Shown: piece by piece, positions 8,180-16,318 of the stretch | How the letters are laid out: each line of letters begins with the position of its first letter | How positions within the stretch are numbered: position 1 is the stretch's first letter | Notes under the pieces: model-generated | What the model saw: the letters and a program-made list of their open reading frames with translations, nothing else | What the model was told of the DNA's origin: nothing | Database searches by the model: none | Translations under genes and position numbers: made by a program | Assembly: GCA_029259655.1 (NCBI GenBank) | Contig: JAJDET010000319.1 | Location: 1-40,148 of the forward strand | From: Planctomycetota bacterium | Lineage (GTDB): Bacteria > Planctomycetota > UBA1135 > GCA-002686595 | Direction: 5' to 3' | DNA length: 40,148 nt

Positions 8180-9631
8180 TCAGCCGCCGCCGCCGAGGAC
8201 ATCGGTCTCGTCGTAGTCCGCACCGTTGTAGCTCCGCGCGACCGACGCGAGCCACGGGCCGAGCGCGAGCCGCAGGCGCGTCGCGACCTCCGAGTCGGGC
8301 GTGAAGAGGTTCGACTTCTCGAACGGGTCCGTCGCGAGGTCGTAGAGCTCGAAGCGCACGATGCCCTTGTTCTGGATGCGGTGCAACTTGAGGTCGCCCT
8401 CCAGCCACGCGGCGTGACCCGGGAACGAGTCGAGCGGGTGCGGTGTCGCCGGGAGTCGTCCCGCCTGCAGGCTCCGCTCGGGCGGGTCGAGGTCGCGCCC
8501 TTCCTGCTGCGCAGCGAGCAGTGCGTCCATTCGCTCCTCGGAGGGGGTGCTGACGCCCCTTGCGACCGTTCCCCAGAACCCCATGGTGCGGGGCGCGAGC
8601 TCCGCGCCTTCGAAGAGCGATGCGAGACTCACCCCGTCCAGCGGTGGCTGTCGCGCAACGCTGGTGCCGGTGAGCTCGAGCAGAGTCGGATAGATGTCGC
8701 TCGTACTGGAACGAGCTCCGGTCGTTCGCGGCCGGTCGATCCGAGCCGGCCACTCGACGAAGGCCGGGACGAGCAAGCCGCCCTCGTAGAACTCGCCCTT
8801 GTTCCCCCGGTGGCCGCCCGTGCTCCCGACCTCGACCTGTGCGCCGTTGTCGCTGCAGAACCAGAGCAGGGTGTCGTCCTTGATCCCGAGCTCCGTCAAC
8901 TCGCGGCGCAGGTGGCCGAAGGCGCGATCCATCGCAGTGATCTCGCCGTAGAACAGCTGCAGTTCCTCGGTCTGGTCCGCGTAGAGCGAGCGGTCCTTCT
9001 GGCGCGCCACGTGGGGCGCGTGGGGCGATGCGAACCAGACGACCGCGAAGATCGGCCGGCCGCCATCGAGCGCGCGCTCGATCCAGGCCAGCGCCGCGTC
9101 CACGGTGACCTGGGAGCTCTCACCCTCGGTCTCCACTGCCCGGCCGCGGTGGCTCATCACCGCGTCGTCGTCGTAGTAGTTGGGAGCGCTGAACCACTCG
9201 TCGAAACCGCTGTTCTCGGGGTTGTCGGGGCTTCCGCTCCTCACGGACCCGAGGTGCCACTTGCCGAAGTGGCCGGTCGCGTACCCCGCGCTCGAGAGCG
9301 CCTCGGCGAGCGTGACTTCCTGGGGGCGGATCGAGTGGCCCCAGCGGAGAACCCCCATGCGGTTCGGATGGCGCCCGGTCAGGACGCTCGCCCGCGTCGG
9401 AGAGCAGCCCGGTGCGGCCGCGTAGAACCGGTCGAACCGGAGCCCGCTCGCCGCCGCGGAGTCGAGGTTGGGCGTCTCGAGCAACGGATGCCCGTTGTAG
9501 GCGACGTCACCCCAGCCCTGGTCGTCCGACATGACCAGGACGATGTGGGGCCTGTCGTCCGTGCCGGTCGTGGCCGTTGCCGCGGGTGAGCAGGCCAGCG
9601 AGGCGGCGCAAAGGAGAACGAGGACTCTCAT
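8180..9631 (-). CDS. Arylsulfatase-type sulfatase, lipoprotein
   Basis: This 483-residue protein has a signal peptide with a lipobox-like SLAC (Cys14), so it is probably exported and lipid-anchored. The sulfatase domain carries MSDDQGWGD (34-42; paired Asp metal ligands), the canonical maturation motif CSPTRAS (76-82), in which Cys76 would be converted to formylglycine, GKWHLG (123-128), and a later CSDNGAQ metal-binding segment. Length and motif order are those of family S1 sulfatases that remove sulfate esters from glycans, which planctomycetes have in large numbers. A formylglycine-generating enzyme would be needed and is not in the window. The C-terminus ends in four Gly, which is unusual but not obviously functional. 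About 70 bases separate its start from the next gene to the right, so it may have its own promoter. Confidence 0.93.
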   Translation of the reverse strand: MRVLVLLCAASLACSPAATATTGTDDRPHIVLVMSDDQGWGDVAYNGHPLLETPNLDSAAASGLRFDRFYAAAPGCSPTRASVLTGRHPNRMGVLRWGHSIRPQEVTLAEALSSAGYATGHFGKWHLGSVRSGSPDNPENSGFDEWFSAPNYYDDDAVMSHRGRAVETEGESSQVTVDAALAWIERALDGGRPIFAVVWFASPHAPHVARQKDRSLYADQTEELQLFYGEITAMDRAFGHLRRELTELGIKDDTLLWFCSDNGAQVEVGSTGGHRGNKGEFYEGGLLVPAFVEWPARIDRPRTTGARSSTSDIYPTLLELTGTSVARQPPLDGVSLASLFEGAELAPRTMGFWGTVARGVSTPSEERMDALLAAQQEGRDLDPPERSLQAGRLPATPHPLDSFPGHAAWLEGDLKLHRIQNKGIVRFELYDLATDPFEKSNLFTPDSEVATRLRLALGPWLASVARSYNGADYDETDVLGGGG

Positions 9632-9701
9632 CTCTCCCGGCCCAGTCTACCGGAGCCGCAGGCGCCGGCCGCGGGTGAAGTCGACCGCGAGTCCCCGGGC
9701 G

Positions 9702-12269
9702 CTACGGGTAGACCACGACGGTCTCTTCGGCGGGCCGGATGGAGAGAGGGCGCCGATCGACCTCCTCCTTACCGCGCAACAGCAGGAGCGTGTGTGCGTT
9801 CTCGGGAACGATCGTGACTTCCGACGTCCCGTTCTCGATCGGAGCCCAGTCGAAAGTGGAATAAGTCCGTCCGCGCTGCCGCTGCATGGTCAGGACGCGC
9901 CCACGCGAGTCCAGTATTGCGAAATGGTCGGGGCCGTCAGGCTCATGGACCTCGACCCGCAGGAAGCAGCGGCGGGAAACTCGCAAGGTGAGCGCGTCGA
10001 AGTCGAGGCCGGGCGCGCCGAGCTCGATCACGCAACTGACGACCTTCGACCCGTTGACCACGAGCTGCAGGTCCGCCGTGGCCAGGCGCTGGAAGGAGAA
10101 GACCCCGTCCTCGTCCGTCTGGACCGGTGTCCCGAGCGTGACCGAGGCGTAGTAGCGGCCCGAGGGGGTGTCGGTGCGACCGTCCGGGACGCCCGGAAGG
10201 ACCTGGAGACCCGCTAGCGGCCCGCCGGCGAAGTCGAGGACGCGGCCCCGGACCCTTCGGGCTCCGGAGCGATCGCAGCGTACGACGACGCCGGTCTCTC
10301 CGGCTGCAATCGTGACGGGCTCCGAGCGGCTGAGCGTCTCCCGGTCGATGCAGGCGAGGCGATAGCTCCGCGGAAGGAGGCCGTCGAGACGAAATCGACC
10401 CGCGTCGTCGGTGGTCAAGTTGAGGACCCAGTGCTCACCACGCGGTGCAAGGAAGTGCTCGACCGAGACCGGCGGATAGTCCGCACCCGATTCGTCGGTC
10501 CCGGTCGCGAACGGCGTGGGGTCCACGGGCCAGAGCTCGGCGTCCGGAAGGGGTTTGCCGGTCTCGTCGACGACCTGGCCGGAGATCGAGAGCGGACTGC
10601 CCTCGAGGAACAGCGTGACGTCAGCGGGCCATGCCGCTCTCTGTCCCTGGGGCGGGCGTGCCACGACGAACTCGGCCGGCAGGTATCCGAGTGCCGCGGC
10701 CGTGACCACATGTGCGGACTCGACGCCGTGCAGCGGAAGTCGGAAGCGCCCGTCCGGATCCGTGCGAGCGATGTCGCGGCCGAGCGTCACGTTCGCGTTC
10801 TCGACCGGTACGCCGCGGGCATCCACCACGATGCCGCGCAGGGCGTCCCCCCCGAGTGGCGCGAGCAGGAGCTCCAGATCGGCGTACCCCGAGCCGTCGT
10901 CGGGAACCGGACGTACCGCATCCGCATGACCGTCCTGGCGAGCCCGGATCATGGCAACGGGTAGTCGCGGCAAGCGCTCCAGGCGATAGCTCCCGTCTTC
11001 GTCGCTCGTGGTCTCGAAGCGGGGGAGAGCAGCGCCGGAGATACGCGTGCGCAAGCTGGAGAAGACCTCCTCCGGAACCTCGAAGGTCACCGTCGCTCCT
11101 CCGAGCGCCCGGCCGCCGGTGTCTCGCACGAATCCGCGGAGATCGATGCGCGGGGCCACCACGACGACGTACTCGGTCTCGGGGGCAGCAGCGTAGGCGT
11201 AGCTCAACATCACCGCGGCAAAGTCGTCGCTCTCGGCCTCGAGGAGGTAGCCGCTCATTTCCGAGAGCGCAGGCGGCAGCGTGAGGAAGACGAAGCGTCC
11301 GTCGGTCCCGCTCACGGCCGTCGCGAGGGTGTCGCCGACGGGAACGACCGGAAGCGGGTCGCCCGCGTAGAACCTGACGTCCGATGGATTGAAGGAGCGC
11401 GTCGACCGGATGCCGACGGAAACCGCGGCGACGGGCCTTCCCGCCGTGTCGACGACGCGACCGCGGAGCGCGGGTGTCGGCGCCCGCACTTCGTTCGCGG
11501 GGCTCGGCGGGGCGCCTTCGCGGGCAGCTTCGGTGCGCCCTTCCAGGGGAGCGGTGGCGAGCCCCGGGGACGTCGGGATAGGCGGGGCGGACGCTACGAG
11601 CGGACTCGCGATGTTGCGTGCCGCCTGCGGGGCGGGTCCATCGTCGTTCAGGAGGACCACGAGGGTCGCGATCGCAGCGGTGAGGAGGCCCGCCGCAATG
11701 ACCTTACGGGTCAGGTGCGGGGCACCTCCGACGTCCTGGAGCGCGACGAGGGGCGCGAGCCCCAGGACCCAGCGTCGTCGGTCTCCGTAAACGCTGTCGA
11801 GGCGGCGGCGGAGCTCCGCATGGGCACGCGTGAGGCGCGTGTTCACGGTCTTCACCGGCACGTTCTGGCGAGCGGCGATCCGACGCGGTTCCAGCCCCTC
11901 GAAGTACCGCAGCACGACGGTCGTGCGATAGGGCTCGTCGAGGAGGTGCACGGCCGCGACGATGTCGCTCGAGACGTCGAGCTCGCGCTCGGCATCGATC
12001 TGGTCGTCGGAGACTCGATCGCGCGCACGCATCTCCCGCCCGCGACGCTGGGCCTCCCGGCGCCGGCGTTCGAGGACGAGCGAGGTCAGGACACGGGGCA
12101 GCCAGCGGCGCAAGGCCGCCGAAGCGCGCGGCGGACGCAGGAGCGCGACGAGCATCGCATCCTGGGCCAGGTCCTCGGCGACGTTCGGATCACGAACGAG
12201 CTCGAGCGCCAACGCGCGGATCCAGCCCGCATGGCGGGCGAGGTCCGCCTCGAAACCGCTCTCGCTCAT
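9702..12269 (-). CDS. Membrane-tethered ECF sigma factor fused to carboxypeptidase-regulatory-like repeats
   Basis: This 855-residue fusion starts at ATG 12269; the frame extends further upstream, but only as antisense-like sequence inside the neighbouring gene. Residues 8-75 form ECF sigma region 2 (AEDLAQDAMLVALL at 31-44), and residues 105-157 form region 4 with its helix-turn-helix (RRIAARQNVPVKTVNTRLTR). A transmembrane helix (189-208) follows, then a Pro/Ala linker. Five carboxypeptidase-regulatory-like (CNA-B-like) units start near residues 268, 377, 477, 562 and 673, each opening with a L/I-x-G-x-V-x-D-x-x-G-x-P-type signature. The topology predicts sigma domains in the cytoplasm and repeats outside, so sensing and transcription sit on one chain. 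No separate anti-sigma gene is adjacent. The gene lies 19 bases downstream of beta-helix copy B and is probably in the same operon. Related planctomycete ECF factors with membrane-bound C-terminal extensions are known. Confidence 0.88.
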   Translation of the reverse strand: MSESGFEADLARHAGWIRALALELVRDPNVAEDLAQDAMLVALLRPPRASAALRRWLPRVLTSLVLERRRREAQRRGREMRARDRVSDDQIDAERELDVSSDIVAAVHLLDEPYRTTVVLRYFEGLEPRRIAARQNVPVKTVNTRLTRAHAELRRRLDSVYGDRRRWVLGLAPLVALQDVGGAPHLTRKVIAAGLLTAAIATLVVLLNDDGPAPQAARNIASPLVASAPPIPTSPGLATAPLEGRTEAAREGAPPSPANEVRAPTPALRGRVVDTAGRPVAAVSVGIRSTRSFNPSDVRFYAGDPLPVVPVGDTLATAVSGTDGRFVFLTLPPALSEMSGYLLEAESDDFAAVMLSYAYAAAPETEYVVVVAPRIDLRGFVRDTGGRALGGATVTFEVPEEVFSSLRTRISGAALPRFETTSDEDGSYRLERLPRLPVAMIRARQDGHADAVRPVPDDGSGYADLELLLAPLGGDALRGIVVDARGVPVENANVTLGRDIARTDPDGRFRLPLHGVESAHVVTAAALGYLPAEFVVARPPQGQRAAWPADVTLFLEGSPLSISGQVVDETGKPLPDAELWPVDPTPFATGTDESGADYPPVSVEHFLAPRGEHWVLNLTTDDAGRFRLDGLLPRSYRLACIDRETLSRSEPVTIAAGETGVVVRCDRSGARRVRGRVLDFAGGPLAGLQVLPGVPDGRTDTPSGRYYASVTLGTPVQTDEDGVFSFQRLATADLQLVVNGSKVVSCVIELGAPGLDFDALTLRVSRRCFLRVEVHEPDGPDHFAILDSRGRVLTMQRQRGRTYSTFDWAPIENGTSEVTIVPENAHTLLLLRGKEEVDRRPLSIRPAEETVVVYP

Positions 12270-12288
12270 GGTGGGCCCGACAGCTCGC

Positions 12289-13530
12289 TCAGGGTGCGAA
12301 GGAGGAAGCGATGACCGTGGTTGCGCTGGGGCCGCCGATCCGGATCTCGAGGCTCGGGGTCGTGACGAAGAGCGGCTGGAAGAACACGCTGAAGGCCTCG
12401 AGGCCGAAGTCGGGAACGACCAGCGAAGTGACCAGCGTCCCCCCGGCTCCGACCACTCCGTGTTTGAGGAAGAAGTGCGGGTTGCCGAGGATCGCCGGTC
12501 CGGCGTATTGCGGAGCGAAGGTCGGTGGCACCAGCGAGGCCGCGTACACGGTGAACACCACCTCACCGGGTGACCCGGTGAACGTATGTGTCAGGGTATC
12601 CCCAACGTACACGGGCGAGTTCATCGAGAGCGAGCGTGCGTGGCTCCCGAACGTCGAGCGGGTGCCGCCCAGCTCGTTGACGGGCAGCCCACTCGCGCCG
12701 TCCGGCTGCCCGCAAGGCCCGCCGGAGCCCCCGGCTCCCGCAGCTACCAACAGGTCGAGCTCGGTGAAGCCGCCATCCATGAGACGAACGCCGTCTCCGC
12801 CCGCGGTCGGGGGATCACAGATGAACGGATTGGCGTCCAGCCCCCTGCCGCCGATGAAGTCCGCTCCGAAGGCGAGCAGCGCGCCGCCGTCGAGCCGTGC
12901 CCCGTGACCGGCGTCGTGGTAGACGGCCGGGAAGGCGCCGTTGGTTGCGCCGGTGCCTCCCTCGTACCTGCCTCCGTACACGTAGACGGTCGAGTCGTCG
13001 ATCGAGAGCGCCTCGGAAGCGCGGTGCGCGTCGACGTCGCAGTCCACGAGGAGCACCGAGTCCGAGTTCTCGACCCGGATCCCGTGGAGGTCATCGACCC
13101 CTTGCGAGAAAGGGTTGAACATCCCGATCGTCGTGTCTTCGATCCAGACGGTCCCGGCATTGTCGGCGAGCCGCACGGCGACGGTGCTGCCGAAGACCTG
13201 CCCCGAGATCACGTGCAGCCCGCGCAGTACCACGGTCTGCCCGAGTGACAGGTTCACGACACGGACGAACGCGTCGCCGGGTCCGAAGCCCAGCACGTTC
13301 GCCGTGACGCCGTCGTCCGCGACGACCGTCAGGGCCTTCCCGTCGATCTCGAAGTTGTCGTAGGAGCCCGAGCGGAGGATCACCGAGTCTCCGTTCGCCG
13401 CCGCATCGATCGCGGACTGGATGTCGGGGAAGTCGGCGGTCGGGTCGCTGGGGGAGACGACCCAGGCGACGGACTGGGCGAGGGGCGCGGAGGACAGGAG
13501 GAGCGCGACGAGGGGGGTCGACAGGTGCAT
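12289..13530 (-). CDS. Secreted parallel-beta-helix (pectin-lyase-fold) protein, copy B
   Basis: This 413-residue paralogue has exactly the length of the protein at 965-2206. The signal peptide covers residues 1-19 (ending LAQS), followed by the same VVSPSDP...DIQSAIDAA opening, the same beta-helix rungs, and the same C-terminal domain (SPVYVGDTLT... IGGPS... IASSFAP). Differences are spread along the whole protein, so the duplication is not recent. Its stop codon is 19 bases from the start of the membrane-tethered ECF sigma factor, suggesting co-transcription; the repeats of the sigma factor might perceive this or another surface protein, which is speculation. No catalytic residues are recognised. 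The ATG at 13530 is preceded by a leader resembling that of copy A. Confidence 0.75.
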   Translation of the reverse strand: MHLSTPLVALLLSSAPLAQSVAWVVSPSDPTADFPDIQSAIDAAANGDSVILRSGSYDNFEIDGKALTVVADDGVTANVLGFGPGDAFVRVVNLSLGQTVVLRGLHVISGQVFGSTVAVRLADNAGTVWIEDTTIGMFNPFSQGVDDLHGIRVENSDSVLLVDCDVDAHRASEALSIDDSTVYVYGGRYEGGTGATNGAFPAVYHDAGHGARLDGGALLAFGADFIGGRGLDANPFICDPPTAGGDGVRLMDGGFTELDLLVAAGAGGSGGPCGQPDGASGLPVNELGGTRSTFGSHARSLSMNSPVYVGDTLTHTFTGSPGEVVFTVYAASLVPPTFAPQYAGPAILGNPHFFLKHGVVGAGGTLVTSLVVPDFGLEAFSVFFQPLFVTTPSLEIRIGGPSATTVIASSFAP

Positions 13531-13618
13531 GGGGGGCCTCGGAGATGGGGACGTGGTTCGTTCATAAGGACGGGACCACCGTCAGGGCTCACCTCGCCAT
13601 TCTCGCAGAAATCGCGGC

Positions 13619-13633
13619 AGGGCGCCGTGCCCT
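13619..13633 (-). terminator. Hairpin after the metallophosphoesterase gene
   Basis: AGGGC (13619-13623), a five-base loop and GCCCT (13629-13633) form a perfect stem, six bases beyond the stop codon at 13639 in the minus direction. Only a short run of T (ATTTCT) follows at a distance, so this is a weak intrinsic-terminator candidate separating the gene from beta-helix copy B. Confidence 0.35.
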
Positions 13634-13638
13634 ACGGC

Positions 13639-15186
13639 TCAGTCGGCGGAGATGGCGTAGGCGTGGGCGACGCTTCCGACCTCGCCTGCGGACGCCTTGA
13701 CGTACTCGACGCGCGTCTCGGTGGGGGAGACGCTCACGCGCAGGTAGCCGGAGTTGGCGAGGATCGTTCCCTCGACGTAGGCCCCCTTCTCGCGGTGGCC
13801 GAAGGGGAGCGATGCCGACGGCTGCGGACAGGCCTGGTAGATCACGCCGTCGAGAACCTGGTGCGCGTACACGTGGTCGTGGCCGTGGAAGAAGACGTCC
13901 ACACCGGTGTCCACGAGGATCTGGTGAATCGGGCCGTGCATCCAGCCCGGGCGACGGCCGCGGAAGACGTCTCTTCCATTGACGTCCTCGCCGCCCCACT
14001 CGTAGCTCGCGTTCCCGGCCACCGAGTGCCGGGCCGCCTCGATGCCTCCGCGTCCGTAGCCGTCGATCCCGCCGGTGATCTGGTGTGCGAGGACGAACTT
14101 GAAGCGGGCGCTCCCGGACGAGAGCACGCGCTGGAGCCAGTCGTACTGCCTCTTCCCGAGGGTCCAGTCCCACGAGTCTCCCGACTGCTTCGGCGGTCCG
14201 TTGGGGTGAGGCTTCAGAAGTGTGTTCCAGTACGGATCGATCACGACGAAGAGCGCGTCGCCCCAGGTGAAGGAGTAGTAGGCGCGGCGGATGCCGGCCT
14301 CGTCCGTGACGACCGAGCTTCCGCGGTAGAACGCACCGGGGTCCGGTCCGGGGACGAGCTCGTTCCGCGCCCGCGTACTGAAGGCCGCCAGGGATTCGGT
14401 CGTCCCGTTCCGCCACCAGCCCTGCTCGCCGTCGTGGTTCCCGATCGCGAGGAAGAACGGCGCGGCTCGCGTCAGGTTCGTGATCTCCTGGCGCTGCCGC
14501 GTATAGCGACGGCGCGCCTCGTCGAGACTGTCCGCCAGCTTGCTGGTCCCCTTCGCCCGCAGGAGCTCCGTCATCGCGAAGTCCCCCAGGCTGAAGACGA
14601 AGTCCGGGCGATCGGCGGCCATGAGCTCGAGGCAGTCGCGATATGTGGCGAGCAGGGCAGGCCGCCCGTCCTCGAGGAACATGTTCTCGAGGTGCGAGTC
14701 GGTCTGGATCGCGAAGCGGTACGACACGCCGGGGGCGCGCTGCGTCGTGAATTCGGCCGCCTGGCCCTGCAACCACTCGGTCGCGCCCGGCTCGCGCCAG
14801 CGGACCCGGTATCCGTGAGCCGCGCTCGGACGGAGCCCGTCGAGACGCACCCGCAGCGCCCGACCAGGGATGACCGGAGTGGTCGGCGCGGCCGTGCGAT
14901 CGATGCCTTCCTCTCCGTAGTCCACCTCGATCTCAACGGGGCCGCGCGGGATCAAGCTGACGTCGATCGACCGGTCCGTCGGGTTGGACAGGTGCTCGCG
15001 ACCGACGAACGCCGCGTCCCACACGGGGTCCCAGACGGGAGGTGCCAGTTGTGGACGCATTTCCGGCGCCGGCGCGGGTTCCCGGTGCGCGTGCGGCGGC
15101 GTGTTGATGTCACCGCAACTCGCGAGCAAGGCGGCGGCGAGCGCGAGCGCGCGCAGCCCCGGGATCGGATGGCGAGGATCGTGCAT
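13639..15186 (-). CDS. Metallophosphoesterase lipoprotein (purple-acid-phosphatase-like)
   Basis: The 515-residue protein has a signal peptide ending ALLASC, making Cys24 the probable lipidation site. Residues 60-150 look like a fibronectin-III-type beta domain (GLRPSAAHGYRVRW, 117-130), as in purple acid phosphatases. The calcineurin-like phosphoesterase domain shows the metal-binding motifs in order: DSH (163-165), GDF (201-203), GNHD (249-252), a His in LAHQ (367-370), and GHDH (435-438). It probably hydrolyses phosphomonoesters or diesters outside the cytoplasm, either for phosphate acquisition or in surface remodelling; the substrate is not evident. It is the last of three minus-strand genes (FG-GAP protein, SGNH hydrolase, this), with a 66-base gap before it, so operon membership is plausible but not certain. 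Confidence 0.9.
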   Translation of the reverse strand: MHDPRHPIPGLRALALAAALLASCGDINTPPHAHREPAPAPEMRPQLAPPVWDPVWDAAFVGREHLSNPTDRSIDVSLIPRGPVEIEVDYGEEGIDRTAAPTTPVIPGRALRVRLDGLRPSAAHGYRVRWREPGATEWLQGQAAEFTTQRAPGVSYRFAIQTDSHLENMFLEDGRPALLATYRDCLELMAADRPDFVFSLGDFAMTELLRAKGTSKLADSLDEARRRYTRQRQEITNLTRAAPFFLAIGNHDGEQGWWRNGTTESLAAFSTRARNELVPGPDPGAFYRGSSVVTDEAGIRRAYYSFTWGDALFVVIDPYWNTLLKPHPNGPPKQSGDSWDWTLGKRQYDWLQRVLSSGSARFKFVLAHQITGGIDGYGRGGIEAARHSVAGNASYEWGGEDVNGRDVFRGRRPGWMHGPIHQILVDTGVDVFFHGHDHVYAHQVLDGVIYQACPQPSASLPFGHREKGAYVEGTILANSGYLRVSVSPTETRVEYVKASAGEVGSVAHAYAISAD

Positions 15187-15252
15187 CTCGCGGACGGCCG
15201 TCTCGACACCGACGGCGGGCGCGGGACAAGGATAGGCTCTTCTCCGGTCGCC

Positions 15253-16308
15253 TCAACGCTCGAACGAGTCGAGCTCCTCGAGGACCTCGAGCAGTGCCTC
15301 GGCGATGATCCGGTGCTGAATCGCTGACGGGTGGGGGTCCTTCTCGCCGACCACGAGCTCGGACCCGGCGTAGTCCTCGATCCCGTGCTCCGTCAAGTAG
15401 CGCCGGATGCGCTCCCCGATGTGGAAGGTGCGAAAGCCGCGCGCGGCTGCCTCGTCGAGCATCGCCTTCGTGCGCTGGTTCGGCCGGGTGACGAACGCGA
15501 TCACCTCGAAGCCGTCCCGGCGGCTCAATTCCGCGAGACGGTCGAGGGCTTCGCGGAACGGTTCCCAGCCGACCATCCAGCGGTACGCCTCGGGGACCTG
15601 CTCGGGGTCCTCCGTCAGACGCCACTCGCGGTCGACCCACTCGCCCTCCGGTACGTCGCCGGACTCACCGCCCCAGCGCTCCAGGACGAGCTCCGCGAGG
15701 AACGACTTCTGCAGGCTGAAGACGTCCTCCTCGATCCGGATGAAGTTGGGCAGGCCGAGGTCGTTGGTGACGAGTCCGAGAACAACCACGTCGGGCTGGA
15801 GCTCGGGGGCCCAGCGCTCGAGCGTGGCCACTTCCATGACCGTGTTGTAGCCGTTGACGCCCGTGTTGATCGCGCGCCAGAGGAGCCCGGGGAAGCGCGA
15901 CGAGAGCTCGGCTTCGAGGATGCGCAGGTAGGTCTCGCTGTCCGTCACTCCACTGCCGAACATCACCGAGTCGCCGAGCCCCACGATGGTCCGCGTGTTC
16001 GCTTCGGCCGGAGGGAGCTCGGGCCCGCGGAACCCGAGGGAGCTCGTGCTCAGGGGTTTTCCGACGAACCGCACGCGCCGCAGGTTCTTCCTGAGCCGGT
16101 AGACGATCCGGGGGTCCTCGCTCAGCTCGATGATGTGGGCCAGCTGCGCCTCTCCCTTCTCGGGCACGGGCCACTCTCGCGCAAAAGCCGTCTCGAGCGT
16201 CCCCGCGTCGCGCCCTCGCACGCGCACGCGGAGGGCGATCTCCAGTGCGACGAGACATACCGCCAGGGATGCACCCAGGACGGCGAGCCGCTTGGCTATC
16301 CGGATCAC
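15253..16308 (-). CDS. SGNH/GDSL-type hydrolase with N-terminal membrane anchor
   Basis: This 351-residue protein starts at GTG 16308, only ten bases after the stop codon of the FG-GAP gene, suggesting translational coupling. An uncleaved-looking hydrophobic helix (8-26) anchors it in the membrane. Block I is VGLGDSVMFGSG with Ser114, the block II Gly lies in NTGVNGYNT (148-156), block III is TND (181-183), and the catalytic dyad is Asp324/His326 in DPHPS. All SGNH residues are therefore present, unlike the copy at the left edge, where the Asp is Asn. Proteins of this build are common in planctomycetes and usually act on O-acyl groups of exported polysaccharide; that role is inferred from the family. 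Confidence 0.88.
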   Translation of the reverse strand: MIRIAKRLAVLGASLAVCLVALEIALRVRVRGRDAGTLETAFAREWPVPEKGEAQLAHIIELSEDPRIVYRLRKNLRRVRFVGKPLSTSSLGFRGPELPPAEANTRTIVGLGDSVMFGSGVTDSETYLRILEAELSSRFPGLLWRAINTGVNGYNTVMEVATLERWAPELQPDVVVLGLVTNDLGLPNFIRIEEDVFSLQKSFLAELVLERWGGESGDVPEGEWVDREWRLTEDPEQVPEAYRWMVGWEPFREALDRLAELSRRDGFEVIAFVTRPNQRTKAMLDEAAARGFRTFHIGERIRRYLTEHGIEDYAGSELVVGEKDPHPSAIQHRIIAEALLEVLEELDSFER

Positions 16309-16318
16309 GATCGGACCG

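Noticed and set aside
9702..12269. Frameshift or misassembly joining a sigma factor gene to an unrelated repeat protein gene
   Set aside because: The frame is continuous, the membrane helix and Pro/Ala linker lie exactly at the domain border, and such architectures are known in planctomycetes.
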